Source: Gnetum montanum
Lineage: Eukaryota > Streptophyta > Gnetopsida > Gnetales > Gnetaceae
DNA: 64,000 nucleotides
Reading direction: 5' to 3'
Assembly: GCA_015680685.1 (NCBI GenBank)
Contig: MNCI01016519.1
Location: forward strand, 380,802-444,801
Shown: piece after piece, positions 22,430-35,221 of the stretch
How the letters are laid out: the number at the start of each line of letters is the position of its first letter
How positions within the stretch are numbered: the stretch's first letter is position 1
Position numbers and translations under genes: made by a program
Notes under the pieces: model-generated
Databases searched by the model: none
What the model was told of the DNA's origin: nothing
Seen by the model: the letters and a program-made list of their open reading frames with translations, nothing else

Positions 22430-24000
22430 CCATTCATGTCAGCTAGCTTAAATGCTCTGTTGTCATATGCTTTGGTGACCAAGTAGGGCCAGTCCCAGTT
22501 TGCTACGAACTTGTCGGCATGTTCACAAACCGCCTTCAGTACGAGGTCACCTTCTTTGATCAGGTGCTTGTGAATGTCATGTTGATGGCGACGTCATTGT
22601 TGTTTCTGGTACCATTCAATCTGATCGAGCACATGTGTGCGTTCTTCTTCCACCGAGTCCAAGTCAACAATGCGCAAGTTGTTGTTTTGACCCTCGTCGA
22701 GGAGTCCGGAGAGTGTGATCCTTAAAGATGGTACCTGCAATTCCAAAGGTAAAATAGCTTCGGAACCTTAAACAAGGCTATATGGAGTTTTACCTGTGGA
22801 CGTCCGATGTGTAGTGCGATAAGTCCATCACATGTATACTAACTGTTCGTGCCATCTTTTCTTGCTCTGGGTAAGCATCTTCTTTAGCACCGAGATGACA
22901 ATCTTATTTGTGGCTTCTGCTTGTCCGTTGCTCTAAGGGTAATATGGGGACGCAAATGAATGTTCAATGCCTAAGCTGTCGCAGAAGGTTTTTGTTTCGA
23001 CACTGCTGAATTGTGGTCCGTTATCAGTAATGATGGTCATCGGGATGCCAAAGTGGGTCACGATGTTTTCCAGGATAAAGCTGCATACTTGTTTTGATGC
23101 AGTTTTTCTGAGCGGGATAGCTTCCACCCATTTCATGAAATATTCAGTTGCAGTTATGATGAAGCTATGCCCCAATGAATACGGGGAAGTTATTAGTTCG
23201 ATGATGTCCAACCCCCATTTCTAGAAAGGCCATGTGATTTGAGCTATATGTAATTCATTGGGTGGAACATGTATAAGATTACCATGCTTTTGACACATAT
23301 CACACATTTTGACCTTGGAGACACAGTCGTATTCCATGTGTGGCCAATAGTACCCTAAACGCCTTATTTTGGTTGCCATCGCTTTGGGTGCTATGTGCCC
23401 TCCGCAGAGTCCTTCATGCACTTTGCTGCATGATGGTCTGGCCATCAGTGCTACTAATGCACATTAATAGGATACCTTTGTAGGATCTACGACACAACGT
23501 GTCACCTACTAATGCATACTCTCGAGAACGTTTTCGTATTGTGTCCTTTTGGGCGTTTGTTAGATGTCGCGGTGTTTCGCCTTGTAGAAGATACTCTTTT
23601 ATGTCATCATACCATTCTACTGTGTGTGTTGTACTAACTGATGTAATCGGTAATTCATCGGGAGTATCAGTTATGGGTTTAGCACAACTGATTATAGAAC
23701 TAGGCAACGTCTGGAACATGTTTGGCGCTAAGTTTAGGGCTAACGTAGCTAGTGCATCTGCAATGGTGTTATCATTTCTGGAAATATGTTGTACATCTAT
23801 GTTGTCAAATCACTTCAGCAAATGCTTAGTCAAATCACAGTATGGTTGTAAGTGTTGTGCTTTACATGCGTAAACATCTGTGACTTCATTTAGAACTAAC
23901 TGTGAGTCACCTCTGACTACGAGTCGTGTGATGTCGGAAGCTAGTGCTGCTATGAGACCTCTAAGGAGGCCTTCATACTCTGCTACATTGTTGGTACAGT
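22430..24000 (-). pseudogene. E3 integrase
   Basis: Zinc-binding part: VHEGLCGGHIAPKAMATKIRR and CDMCQKHGN (about 23420-23280). Catalytic core: DIIELI (near 23210), TDNGPQF with the second Asp intact (about 23025), and the NGQAE-type Glu region is near 22920-22930. A phase change occurs at about 23425 and several stops follow. The C-terminal domain is recognisable down to about 22430 (PYLVTKAYDN-type sequence on the - strand near 22490). Upstream, the frame 23719-23414 is the linker from the archaeal-type RNase H. Confidence 0.82.
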
Positions 24001-24130
24001 GAAAATTGAAATGATAAGCAAAGGGTCAGATCTCCCCAGAGGGATAGGTGATGACAGTGGCGGCACTTCCCCCTCGGGAGGTGGATGCTCCATCCAAATT
24101 CAAAATGGCATCATAGTCATTAAGCACTAT
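23720..24130 (-). pseudogene. E3 archaeal-type RNase H (second RNase H)
   Basis: On the - strand LNLDGASTSRGGSAATVI, then an AEYEGLLRGL-type helix, VVRGDSQLVLNEV and a final NDNTIADALATLAL segment give the D-E-D-D set of an RNase H1-like fold. This extra RNase H, placed between the ordinary RNase H and integrase, is the hallmark of the Tat lineage. One stop splits the domain at about 24025. Confidence 0.82.
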
Positions 24131-25930
24131 GTCTATTACACTCACATTTTTGTCCGGGAACTCTGGCTCTATTCTCGCTTGATCATGCATTAGTGATGTA
24201 GTCATTTGAGTTGCTATAGCTTGACCCTTAACTGATGACTGTGCTATGTAGTGTAGGTCAAACTCAGCTATCATGGCTTTCCAGCGAGCTATCTTACTTG
24301 ATTCGTAGAAGTTTCCTGTGACGGCTCTGAGCACATTATCCTTGCAGATTATATTGACTTGGTTGCGAAAGAGATAATGTCGGAATTTCTTCAAGGAAAA
24401 GATAAGGGCTAAACACGACCTCTCCACCTCGTTGTACTTCTTCTCATGGGCTACTAATGCATGACTTAAATAATACACAGGGACTTCAGTACCATCTTCT
24501 CATTTCTGGTTGAGCATAGATGCGATGGATGAATCCGAAGTGGCCAGGTAGATATAGAATGGTTTCTTATTCTTAGGCAGATAAACTGTCGGTAGTTGAA
24601 CAAGTGTCGTTTTAATGTTGTCAAATGCTTCATGGCATTGTGAAGTCCATTCAAAATGGACATTCTTGTGTAGCAAGTGGTTCATAGGTTTCAACTTGTC
24701 CGTCAATTTTTCTATGAAATGCCTAATGAACTATAATCTACCTTATACACCTCAAAGTTCAGTAAGGTTTCTTGGTGGTTTCAAGTTGATGATAGCCTTA
24801 ACCTTGTCCGGATCTACTTGTATTCCTATTTTTGATACTACAAAGCCTAGCATATTGCCCATTTTTACCCCAAAGACACATTTCTTTGGGTTGAGCCTAA
24901 GTTCATATTTTAGATAACGTTTTAAAACCAAATCTAAGTCTTGTATGTGTTGCTCTGGTGTTTTTGATTTAACTGCGATGTAATCCACATAATTATTGAG
25001 CGAATGAAGTATGTAATCGCTAAAAATGAATGTAATTGCTCTCTGATATGTGGCACCGGCGTTCTTCAAGCCGAATGGCATCATTGTATAGCAAAAGGTT
25101 ACCCATGGTGTCATGAAGGTCATCCTAAGCTGATGTTCCGGGTTGATCCATATCTGGTTATATTCCGAAAAGCCATCCATAAAAGACAACAGAGCATGCC
25201 TCGCAGTTGAGTCAACAAGTTGATCAATGCTTGGTAGTGGGAAGTCATCCTTTATGGTTGCGATGTTGAGATCCCGAAAGTCTATGCATAAGCGAATACT
25301 TTCATTCTTCTTGGGGACTATAACCATGTTAAACACCCAATCAGCGTAGTCAATAGCCCGAATGAAACCAGCTTGGTAAAGCTTAGTAATCTCATTGCGA
25401 ACTGCCAGTGCTACCTCAGGTTTGACCTTGCGTGCTTTCTGTTTCACTGGTCTTAACTTGGGATTGAGTATAATGTTGTGTTGGACAATGCAAGGATCTA
25501 GTCCAGGCATGTCATTGTAAGACCAAGCAAATGCTTTCATGTTTTCTCGAAGCACGTGTTCCATGTCCTTGGCAAGTTGAGGCTGTAATAGTGAGCTCAA
25601 TTTTAATATTTTAACTTCACCGTTAGTCATAGTTATGGGGGTTTCAGTTAAAGGGTCTTCAGTGATGCTCTCAGCTTCTATGTCCAGATATTTTGTCATA
25701 CCTTCATAGTTGTCTAATGTTTATTGCATTGAGGCTACAAATGTGTTGTCTGTTGATGGACCTAAGTCGATAGAATTTATGTTGATTTCTTTTGTGATCT
25801 TTCCGTGTGGTCCATCGATGGTCAATGGTGTGAAAAGATGCTTGCAATCCATTGTGCTTGCTCCTGCCAATAAATAAGGAGCAAAGTGAGCTAGGGGGGT
25901 TTTTATGCTTTCCAAGCAATGTAACTCATA
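24131..25930 (-). pseudogene. E3 reverse transcriptase and first RNase H
   Basis: Begins with LLAGASTMDCKHLFTPLTIDGP near 25875, then FAWSYNDMPGLDPCIVQHNI and the RT proper: WVFNMVIVPKKNESIRLCIDFRDLN, FPLPSIDQLVDS, FMDGFSEYNQI, FGLKNAGATYQRA. The catalytic box reads YVDYI, so the second Asp of YxDD is lost. RNase H follows (FYIYLATSDSSIASML, YYLSHALVAHEKKYNEVERSCLALIF). The whole is in one phase with stops near 25700, 24752, 24500 and 24480. Confidence 0.86.
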
Positions 25931-25984
25931 TGTACGTTTGATAGTGATTAAGGTATGCAATGGTAATTTATCGTCGTTCCTAGA

Positions 25985-26130
25985 CGCATGGCAGTTTAGG
26001 GCCATACTGGGCCTTTCCTATCAGTTTATAGTCATAACGGACTAATCATGGCAGTTTAAGGCCTTACCAAGCCGTTTGTGACAGTTCGCTTACGATGTCT
26101 GGTTGATTTAACGGTTTGTAATCATTACCT
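25985..26130 (-). repeat. E3 boundary array (b), upstream of RT
   Basis: On the + strand ggcagtttagggccatactgggcc, cagtttatagtcataacggac, ggcagtttaaggccttacc. Units of about 30-40 bp share the AGTTTA (TAAACT) core. The equivalent in E4 is 58300-58620. Confidence 0.7.
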
Positions 26131-26767
26131 AATGTGAGACTGCTAGACGAAGAGTATGCTGTGCAAGAGAAGAATTTATATGGGTAATGGTTAGCCGAGT
26201 ATATAATTATCTTTACCTTTGTTTGTATGTATTTTTATTTTAGCTAATCATTGTGTTTATTTTCTTTATTTTGTCCAAATAAAATACCCATACGCCGATT
26301 TCCATGGAGCGGTGTATGCCACGTGGCGGTGCATAAAATGATGAACAAGTGTAAACATCAAAGTTAACTCTGAGACAGCATGAATGTGGGCGAAATTGCA
26401 ACGTGAACTCAAATCATAGCGTGAACATATGCTCAGCAAAAAATCCAGTATAGCGTGGCACAGGGACGAAGCTCAAGTGGTATGGGCGAAGACAGGCGCA
26501 AGAACAGCGCAAAGAAGGTAGCAGGGGTGGTGTAGGTTGGGGCGCAACGAGTCAGACTGAAGGGTTCAACGTGTATGTTCAAACGGAACCCGCAGCGTGT
26601 GGGGTCTTCACGCTGGGGTTTGCAGCGTGCAAGGAGAACGAAGCCCTTAGCTTGCAGGGGATTGGTGTTCCAACGTGAACGCAGCGTGAAGGGAGAACCA
26701 GAACCCTCAGCGTGTAGGATTGTACACGGTGTGAACGTAAGGTTTAGGGTTCAGCATGAACGCAGCG
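26131..26767 (+). promoter_or_regulatory. E3: presumed promoter region of the antisense gene
   Basis: Upstream of the antisense ATG. A TATA-like gtatataattat lies near 26200, and from 26350 onward there are many gcgtgaac, cagcgtgcaagg and cagcgtgtaggattg words, related to the GCGTATACGC motif family of E4. No experimental start is known. The TATA distance (about 570 bp) differs from E4 (about 260 bp), so this assignment is weak. Confidence 0.35.
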
Positions 26768-29700
26768 ATGGGCAAGGGTAAGCAAGTAGAAGGCCAGGGG
26801 AGGAAGGAGCCTACCTTAACTTTCGCGGAGGAAAGCGAGGCTATGCTCTAGTGCTTACCTAAACCCATGATCTCCTCATGGTTGGGATCGTCATGCCAGT
26901 AGCCCCTGATCCTCTATTAAACTTTGTATTTTCGCTTGCTATTTTCGTCATTTCACGCTTAATTTCCCCTCCTTTTTTATTTTGACACATAGCATGAGGC
27001 CTGGCCTGTTTCTGTAGTATAGATGTTAGCGTGCAGGCTAGCGTTCATGTTTGGGAATTTTTGATTGTATGTTCAGGGTATAGGATAGGGCTAAAATTAT
27101 CAGCGTGTGGGGTTTGTGTACCCACATTCCAGTGTGCAGCGTGCAAGGTCTACACGCTGAGTTTTCCAACGTGCAGGGTCTGCACGTTGAGCGTGAAGCT
27201 TGGGAACCTTTCTAAGTGTTGGCCCCCAGAGTAAAACCTTATTTTTGCATAGCTTATTAACCTTGGTTCTTGAATACTTGTAGGGATACCAAACCTTTCC
27301 TCCTGGTGGTGGAGCTTGTGGGAGTTCTGACATGGTTTGGGCCGATTGATTCTGACGAGCCAGTTCCTGATATGACCATTGATCATAATGGGGTATGGTT
27401 TAGAGAAGGGGCCTACAAATTCCTGGCTTTCATCCTAGAAAAATTCAGCATGGTAATATGGTCGCATCTAAGTGAACAATTAGCACTGAGCGTGCTTGAG
27501 ACTATTACCAAGATCCTCAAATGGCATTGTGGCTTTCATGGTGGACATCGACGAGGGACCTCTTACGATTGAGGATGGTCCCTCTAAAGGACCCAGATCT
27601 ACCCGCCTGTTATAGCATGTATGGGACCTATTATCACATGGCTCTCACAACATTACTAGCACCTTATTCCTGGGCGCTCGTGCGCACACCTTATTCTAGA
27701 ATCCTCCTGGAACGATGTACCGGGTAGAGAGGTAAGGTTGTTTAATTTATTGTTTCTATTCTGATGTTTAGTGATTGTTCAGGTTTTGACTATCGTTCCT
27801 TTGTAGGCCCCAATTTGACAAAGGAGTATGCGTAGGTGATGATGGACTTGCATTGACTCATACCGCCTTAGAGACTTTCATGGTGGGTCCCACTCTCCGT
27901 GGTGCCATGTTAGCCCAAACTAAGGGTGCAATTGTTCATTTTCACAAACGATACTCCAGGCCTCTGCAAATTTGTGAGGCTCAAGGGTGGCTACATGGGG
28001 ATTGGTCTCGTAATGGGCCAGCTTTCCCATGCGATGCTGATTTGACTTCTAATGATCTTAATCCATTATCTGACAGTAAGTAGTGGTATTTTTTGACGCT
28101 TAACGTTTGTTTGTTCTGCTACATCGTTGGTTATATTGACTCCATCGATGTTATCCTATGCATATAGTGGATGTCCCCCCTGGTGGAGTCACCATCACAA
28201 CCGAGCGGACTAAGGGCACTTTGGCCATGAAATTTAGGGAGATTAGCGATGCACAACGATGGCTGCGTGACCAGGCACCGCCACATATTATCACTTGTCT
28301 ATGCGACGCTGGCCTCATGGAGTTATTTATGGCCCCAAGTCCTGATGTCTCTGTGACTGAGATGATTACGATCGTTGATTCTTTCAACGAAGCGGTTACT
28401 TACTATAGTACTCACATCAAGGGAATCAAAGTAGCCTTCCATCTGTCAATGGAGTTCTTTTGAGACTTCTTCGATGTACCAGCAGCTAGGACTAAAGTGA
28501 TTTTGGATAGAGCGCAGAAGGAGATCCATGTGGTTCGTGAATTGGAGGACTGGTTGAGCATTCTTAAAGGTGCTAAGGGATTCCCTATGCAAGGAAAATC
28601 AAAAGTAACTGAAGTTAATGAGTTGTACCCCCTGTTTAGAGCACGAGTGTTTCCAAAGTCCCTATCCCAAGTGACGACTTTTGGGGTAGAATCTGTGCGC
28701 ATCATACGCATGATTATGGAGACTAGGGTACACTATAATTGGGCGTAATTTTTGCTTTTAGGTTTCCACGGGGAGATAGTGAGGTTGCGTTCGAACATTG
28801 AGGCACAGTCCCATTTCACCTTTGCATTCTTCACCGGTTACTTGCGCCGACTGGCTGAATTTCTCGTTGTTCACATGGATAACAAATACGTGTTAAGGGA
28901 ACGTGGGAAACTGTCTCGCCCCTAGATTCGCCACTTATTTGAGGTGACAAAATCCCAAGATGCTCCTGAGGGAATTGACGAATCGATTTCTGTTACAACG
29001 GAGGGATCATCTGGCCATTCAATTCAAACGTGTGACAGCGTAGGGTTGGAACTAGGTGATGTGCCCTATACTGCTAGAAGAGCTGACCAAGTAATCACGG
29101 AAACAGTCGGGAAGGCAAAATCCAAGGTTCAACAACCTAAGCGCTCTAGAGAAGTGGCTCCAGCTGTAGATGAACCCAAGGTGAAACGCATACGGTTTAA
29201 AATGCCAGTCCAGGGTAAGTAAGCCTGGTTCACTTATTTATCCTTGTTTTATTATCATTATTATTATTTTTATTCTATTTTATTTTTTCGACCATTTATA
29301 CGAAGCTATCTTACTCCTGAATGTCATTTATTCAATGCTGCGCTTATGAACGTCATCAGAGCTAACTCCTAAAGTAAGAAGGAAGATGTTGACGCCGATT
29401 CTCGAGGAGGAAGAAGTCCCAACGAATTTGGATGAGGAGGACGAAGCGCGCAACAATGAGATGGAAGTCCCCGCCCCTCTGAGCAAAGAAGCGAAAGAGC
29501 GGGAGGGAGATACCACAAAAAAGGGTCACATTGATGATCTGGATGAAGTCGACGAGATGTTTGATGGTTTCTTCGAAGGAAAGTTAGACCTTGGTGATCC
29601 CCCGAATCAGGAAGAGGACAGAGATTCTGGTATGTTCTCCTTATTATGTTTATTCGGCTCTTGAATTGTTCTTTCTATTATTCAGACTTTTAATTTTATG

Positions 29701-30988
29701 TTTTTGCTGCTACTAGGCAGAAATTTTGAAACTAGGACGATTCCTAATGTCCGTTTAGAAATACCTATGATGAAGACTCCAACAGGAACGACCACCGAAG
29801 TTGACGCATCTCCTACAAATGAACCATTTACTTGGATCGAGATGCCAAGTAAGATGGATTTTGTCCTTGGTATCATTGATGAGGTAGTTGATCGCATCCA
29901 GCAAGCTCATCTTGAAATAGGTACATATGTCTTAAGCGTTTTGAGTCCTTCGGTTTTCACATCTGTTTCCATCGTCCGATGTCTAATGCATCTTCTTCTT
30001 GCATGGATAGGGACTAAGCTGAAATGGGATCCATCTGAGGCCACTTGTATTGACAGTCTACCTGCACTACCACCAGAGATTGAGCAAGTGCCAAGACAGA
30101 TCTATGATGAGGTGTCAGAATGTGTTGTGTAGAATGCGAAGTCTCTTTGGACCTGTAGGCGTTCCATCGAGAAACTATGGTTGCAAATTCAGGTGGGGGA
30201 AAAGGAGGTTGTCAGGCTAACAGCAAAACGATATGATTTTAAGTCGCGTTATGAGTTTGCGTCAGCAAGGTTGACGGGTGATCATTCTTGACGAACCTCT
30301 GAGATTACTTATACTAGGTATTGGAATTCATTAAATCGCCAAGTAACTATGATTCAGGAGCTAGCAGAACGGAAGGCACAAATTGATTTGCTAAATCTCA
30401 AATGTCAGGATTGGAAAGCTTTTTTGTCTAAGGTGTGAAAATGGGGTCAAGATGAAAAGATGCATAAGTATCATTATAAAAAATCATTGAAGGAACAATC
30501 GATAGAGAAGCGTCAGCTGGAGATGTTTGTAGATGGTTTAGGCTTACGATCTTCATTTGACGCATTTGCTAAGAACACCGTGGTAGAGATGGAGTCTCCC
30601 AAGAGGGTTATCACTATTGCTTCTAGGGAAGTTTCTGTGGGCGAGTTTCCTCTTAAACGTCCCACTTGGTCCACGGTGGACAAAGGGAAGGCCTTAGCCG
30701 ACGTTGATCTGGGTCTTGATGGAACCGACTGGGTAAGTGTCCCTAAAGAGGAAATCCTTCATCGGCTAGAGTTTGGTCTACGAGGGTCTACTTCGGTAAG
30801 TCGTTTAGATTTTTCAATTTTGCTTATTAGTTTTTAGCAGAAAATGTCATCTTTCTTTGTTAATTATTTTCTTTTACCTTTTACAGAGTCACAAAGATGA
30901 CGGTGGCCAAGAAGGTGGCCCTAGTGGAGTGCGGCAAGATGATGCGGAGGAGCCCGAAGGTCAAGCTCCTCCTGGATTTGATGCCTAG
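26768..30988 (+). pseudogene. E3: eight-exon antisense gene between protease and RT
   Basis: Exons (all GT-AG): 26768-26898, 27284-27731, 27807-28075, 28168-29214, 29360-29629, 29717-29920, 30011-30795, 30887-30988 (TAG stop). Intron phases are 2,2,1,1,1,1,0. Every exon has a counterpart in E4. Exons 1, 3, 4, 7 and 8 have exactly the same length; exons 2, 5 and 6 differ by 2, 17 and 9 nt. The gene runs opposite to E3, so its introns cannot be removed from the element's own RNA. The protein has a FCP1/NIF-like region (exons 2-3), an unrecognised domain (exon 4), a basic motif VKRIRFK, an acidic exon 5 and a coiled-coil exon 7. It is damaged: TAG in exon 1, an indel and a TAG in exon 2, and three stops each in exons 4 and 7. 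Confidence 0.85.
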
Positions 30989-31420
30989 TTTCGATTTGAT
31001 GTTTTGGTTGTTAGAATGATTATGTATACGATCTATGCCTTATGTGGAGACATTGTGCTAAGTTGTAATTTGACTTTGATACATTTATACAATTTTTCAA
31101 TTGAATTTTCTGTTATTCATTTTTTTGTTTGAATTTTGAGTTTTTTTGAACATTGATAAGCGTATATTTGAAGTGAAAATCTTTTTGTTCTTTTGGCTAT
31201 TTAAATGTGAACACGATGCAATAGTGTAAAATGTTTTTGTTCATTTTGTAGTTTAAGTGAAATGCACGAAGTAGGAATGCAAGTAGTAATGCAATTGTAA
31301 TTGAAGCATAATCGTGTAAAAGGGGAATGTGAAGGAAAAATGTAACTGATAACGCAACAATGTAGGCGTAAATTCGAAAAGTGAACTTGAATTGAGAGAA
31401 AACAAATATAAGAAAATGCT
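30989..31420. other. E3: AT-rich gap after the antisense gene
   Basis: Follows the antisense stop codon. T-rich, with no ORF of note. It presumably holds the 3' UTR of the antisense gene. It corresponds to E4 52906-53264. Confidence 0.4.
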
Positions 31421-31424
31421 CTAG

Positions 31425-31690
31425 TTTAAGGCCATTTCGGGCCATGCGCACATGTGTGTCAGTTTAAAGTCATGACAGACTGTAGTCTTGATGTTCTAGT
31501 TTAAGGCCATTTCGGGCCCCATGCACTAGTTTAAGGCCATTTCAGGCCATGTGTAAACAAGAGAAGTTTCAAGTGATATTGGTGAATTTCTTAGTAAACC
31601 GGCCATTTCTGGCTGTGGCTAGTTTTATGTCGTTGCGGACATGCGATAGTTTAACGTCATTTCGGATGATGAATGTAGTTTATTGGTTTA
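31425..31690 (-). repeat. E3 boundary array (a), downstream of gag-pro
   Basis: On the + strand ctagtttaaggccatttcgggcc (three near-identical units at about 31425, 31495 and 31525), tagttttatgtcgttgcggac and tagtttaacgtcatttcgg. On the - strand this gives ccgaaatgacgttaaacta, the same unit as in E4 52612-52905. Confidence 0.8.
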
Positions 31691-34600
31691 GTAATTTTTT
31701 GATATTTCTTAATTTAATGTTAGGAGTGAAGTTAATAGGTATGATTCTGTACTCAGCGTCCCCTTCGCTAATCACGTTGAACAGTAATTCAGCCCAAGGG
31801 ACGTCTGATGGAACAGGCTCCATGTGGGCATCTTCTAGTGTTTCTACATGTACAGTAGTTTCTAGGTTTGTTGTAGTTTCTAGTTTAGGTGGTGTATGTA
31901 CAGTTTCAGGTTCGGGTGTTTCTGTGCTAGGTGAAGTTTCTTTTGCGTCTGATGGATCATTGTCTACTAGTTGCATGCAACTTTGTTTTTACTTTGGGTC
32001 ATCCTGTTTAGGTTCTTCAAACTTAACCTCCGAGCCTTGATTTGTATCCGTATGTGACGAGATGGTAGGTGTAGCAGCCTCCCCATGTATAACGATTTCA
32101 CCGCCTTCATAAGGCAAGTGAATCTCTTGGTGTATGGGGGAAGAGACTGCTCTTAGTTGGGCCAGCTAGGGTCTTCCTAATATTAAGTTGAACCCTGGAA
32201 TTTCTTCAATGACAACAAAGTTAGCAGATGTGGGGAACTGATCCCCTGCTATAAAGTCCAAAGTTATGGTGCCTTTTACTACTACACGTAACCCACTAAA
32301 CGATTTTAAACATGTAGTGCAGGTTGGTCTAATTAGTTCTGTAAGCCCTAATTGTTCAATGACAGGATAGGGTACTACGTTTGTGGCAGCTCCGTCATCT
32401 ACATGCACTCTATGTATTTTGAATTGATTTACTTGTATGGTTATGAACATAGGTGTAGTTGTCACTTCTCCTGTTTTCTCATCAATTTTGATGTTGTTAG
32501 TATAGAAGCCTAGTGATTTAGAAATCGACCCTTGAGGCAAATACATTACCAAATGAATGGAAAGTTCATTCGGAGGTAAGTCTTCATTTACTTGGATTGA
32601 TGTCAACATACGTACTAGGGCTTCGCGATGAGTTTGAGAAGTTAACATCAGATCATATAGACTTAATGAAGTGTTTTTCTTTTTAAGTGCCTACGTAACC
32701 TATGTTAGGGCTGTTGCTAAATTTTTGTCGTTAAGTGTATGCTTGTTAATGGTTACTTAATCCATTAGGCCCAATAGTTTTATCTCATGTGTAGCTGGTT
32801 TGACATTTTCTTCCGTAGCCGTTGATCTGGATATATCATGTATTCCTAATGATTCTCCCTTATAGTTCATGTTCGGTTCATTATTAGGTGATGTCATGGG
32901 TAGTGCACTTAATGGAGTAGGCTTGGGGGGGCCTAAGGCAAGCCGTTGACGTTCTTTCTCCAAGTGTTCCTGTGTGAGCCTGTCTGCCAGACGTTCCCGC
33001 ATGTGGCGCGGGGGAATATTTGGTTTCTGAACATCAGGTTGCTTTGGAACCCGTATGATGTATGGAGTAGGACAGGGTTGCGATTGGACGGTTGAAGGTG
33101 GTTGAGTGTCAAGCTGCCTGGGCACCCTAACAACATATGGGGTCGATCTATTCTATGTTTGCGAAGTGGAAGATTGGTGGTTATTAGGATGTTTGGGTAT
33201 CCTGACAACATATGGAGTTGGTCTAGTTGGGGGCTGTGCCTCCGTAGTTGCAACTGCATGTGGGACCCGGACTACATAGGGAGTGGGCCGAGTAGGAGGT
33301 TGTGTGTTTAGGGTAGTAGCGGTAGGAGGTACATGCACTACGTATGGTTTATCTTGTGGTGGTATGGTAGAGGCTGCCAATGCGGGGGGTATCCGGATGA
33401 CATGGGTCTTTGTGGGGCAGGCAAGTTATATGGAGGATATGATGATTGCAGCACGAGTGTTTGCACAGTAGGAGGAATACGAACTGCGAAGGGTGTCTTA
33501 GGTGTTTGCTGTTCATTATCTAAATAAATGGTGTTAATCCTAGGTGCATCTTGTTTGTTATCTATGTAGATAGTGTTAATTACGTATGGTGCTTCCTTAG
33601 TATTTAGTGGGTCTTTATATACGCCCATGGATTGGTTCTGCGGTTGGACTGGGTTGGACTCATTGAAAGTTATTTCGCCCTTATCTATCATTCGTTGGAT
33701 GTCTTGTTTTAGGGCAAAACAAAACTCGGTACCATGTCCATTACGTTGATGGTACTCGCAATACCTATCAAGCCTAAAGCCTTTTGGGACAGGAGGCTCG
33801 TTAGGTGTGGCCAAGCCTAGATTCTTGACCAATTCACAGAATCGATCATGCCTTTGAATAGCTGCAGGAGACATCTGCTTGTGTTTCATCATTCCATCCT
33901 TCAAAAGTTGGTCAAATAGTTGAGAAGGTTTTGCAGGCAGTGGTGTGTATTGAGAGGGATCTTTCCTCTCAAAGTTTTGGGCATGACCTACTGTAGCAGT
34001 TTGCGATGTATAAGGTTTGGGTGGACTAGCAGGAGCTGGTCTAGTATAGTTAGCAGGGGTAGCAAGTGGTTTGTCTTGTTGTCTCGTGCTCGTTTGTTGT
34101 GTTTCTGCTACTGCTGCTATAGTTGTCTTAGCCTTTTCTTTGTCTTTCTTGTTATGTTCATTTTTAAAGGTTGAATAGGCTAGGTCATGACTGGTTTGCT
34201 CAGCTTCTTCAATATTCTTTATTTGTACAAATGCTTGGCTAAGAGTGCATGCGTTAAAATAGTACAGTTTGGACTTCACAAAATCATTAACGGCCCCCTT
34301 TAGAATAGTGAGGAGGTAAGAGGAAAGTTGAATGGTTATGTTGTGTTGTATACAAGTTAGATTGTTGCACGGTGGGCTGGAAAGAGGAAAGTTGAGTGGT
34401 TGGAGGTTGTGCCTATGGAATATTCATGGTAGGTGCTACTAAGGGTAGCAGACTGTAAGGAAAGGGTTGTTGTTGTTGTTCTTGCTGTACTTGAGGGATG
34501 TTTATGGATGGAACTGTAGGAGGTGGTATGTTGTAGTGAGGGGGTTGATGCGGTTGCATACTGGTCGTAGCCCACTGCTCGGTCATGTTTTGTGGGGGAA

Positions 34601-35203
34601 CACCCTGAACTTGTTGAGTTGAAGTGGTGAAGGGTGCTCCTTGGGTTTGGATCCATGGTATATAGTGCGTAGATGTAGAAGCTAGTATTACATGTGCCAT
34701 CCTGATTACTCTAGGTGGGAAGGTTATTCCCACATTAGTTTGAGGGGGATGTGGTTGTATTTGTAAGAAGGGAGGTGANTCGAACATGAGGATTCATACC
34801 ATACTCTCAGTCCACACATGTACGCAAACTCGTTATTTCATCCCTTCATAGGGGATACCATGTCTCTCTATTCATTTAAAACCACTCAAGCACATGTGCC
34901 TCAACAGGAACCATTCACTCCTGTGCCCACTCTCCTAGTGATTGATACCCAATTCAATATACCCATCACCACTATTCCTCCTGTTACCACGTCACCTCCC
35001 TTCTTACAAATACAACCACATCCCCCTCAAACTAATGTGGGAATAACCTTCCCACCTAGAGTAATCAGGATGGCACATGTAATACTANGGGGATTGACCT
35101 CACCATGCACCCCTATGGGTTGCATAATGGGTATCGGTATTGTCGTGGGGCCAACGGTATCTGGAATGGACTTGGTTGAAACATTGGTGTTGGCAGTATT
35201 CAT
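31680..35203 (-). pseudogene. E3 gag-protease, with capsid deletion and an inverted block
   Basis: The start MNTANTNV (ATG at 35203) matches E4 MNTANSTA. After only ~40 codons an N at 35088 begins a block (34780-35087) that reads gag on the wrong strand, ended by an N at 34779. The correct strand then resumes with SPPFLQIQPHPPQTN. Near 34318 a junction joins the Pro/Gln-rich region directly to ILKGAVNDFVKSKLYY-like sequence; E4 has ~540 bp more there, the capsid core. Then come the CEYHQRNGHGTEFC zinc-binding-like segment (about 33755-33725), a PTPYVVRVP repeat region and the protease (32648-32166; VDDGAATNVVPY, GFNLILGRP). The end (KKLLNQ) is at 31680. Confidence 0.82.
34683..35087. repeat. 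Exact 96-bp inverted pair bracketing a misoriented gag block
   Basis: 34683-34778 is the exact reverse complement of 34992-35087, and each copy ends against a single N (34779 and 35088). The block 34780-35087 codes for gag on the + strand while E3 gag lies on the - strand. This is most simply a contig placed in the wrong orientation with an unmerged 96-bp overlap. Confidence 0.85.
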
Positions 35204-35221
35204 GATGAAAAGGTCGTAAAT

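Noticed and set aside
34818-35219. A separate + strand gene near 35 kb
   Set aside because: It is a gag fragment of E3 in the wrong orientation, bracketed by single Ns and an exact inverted overlap.
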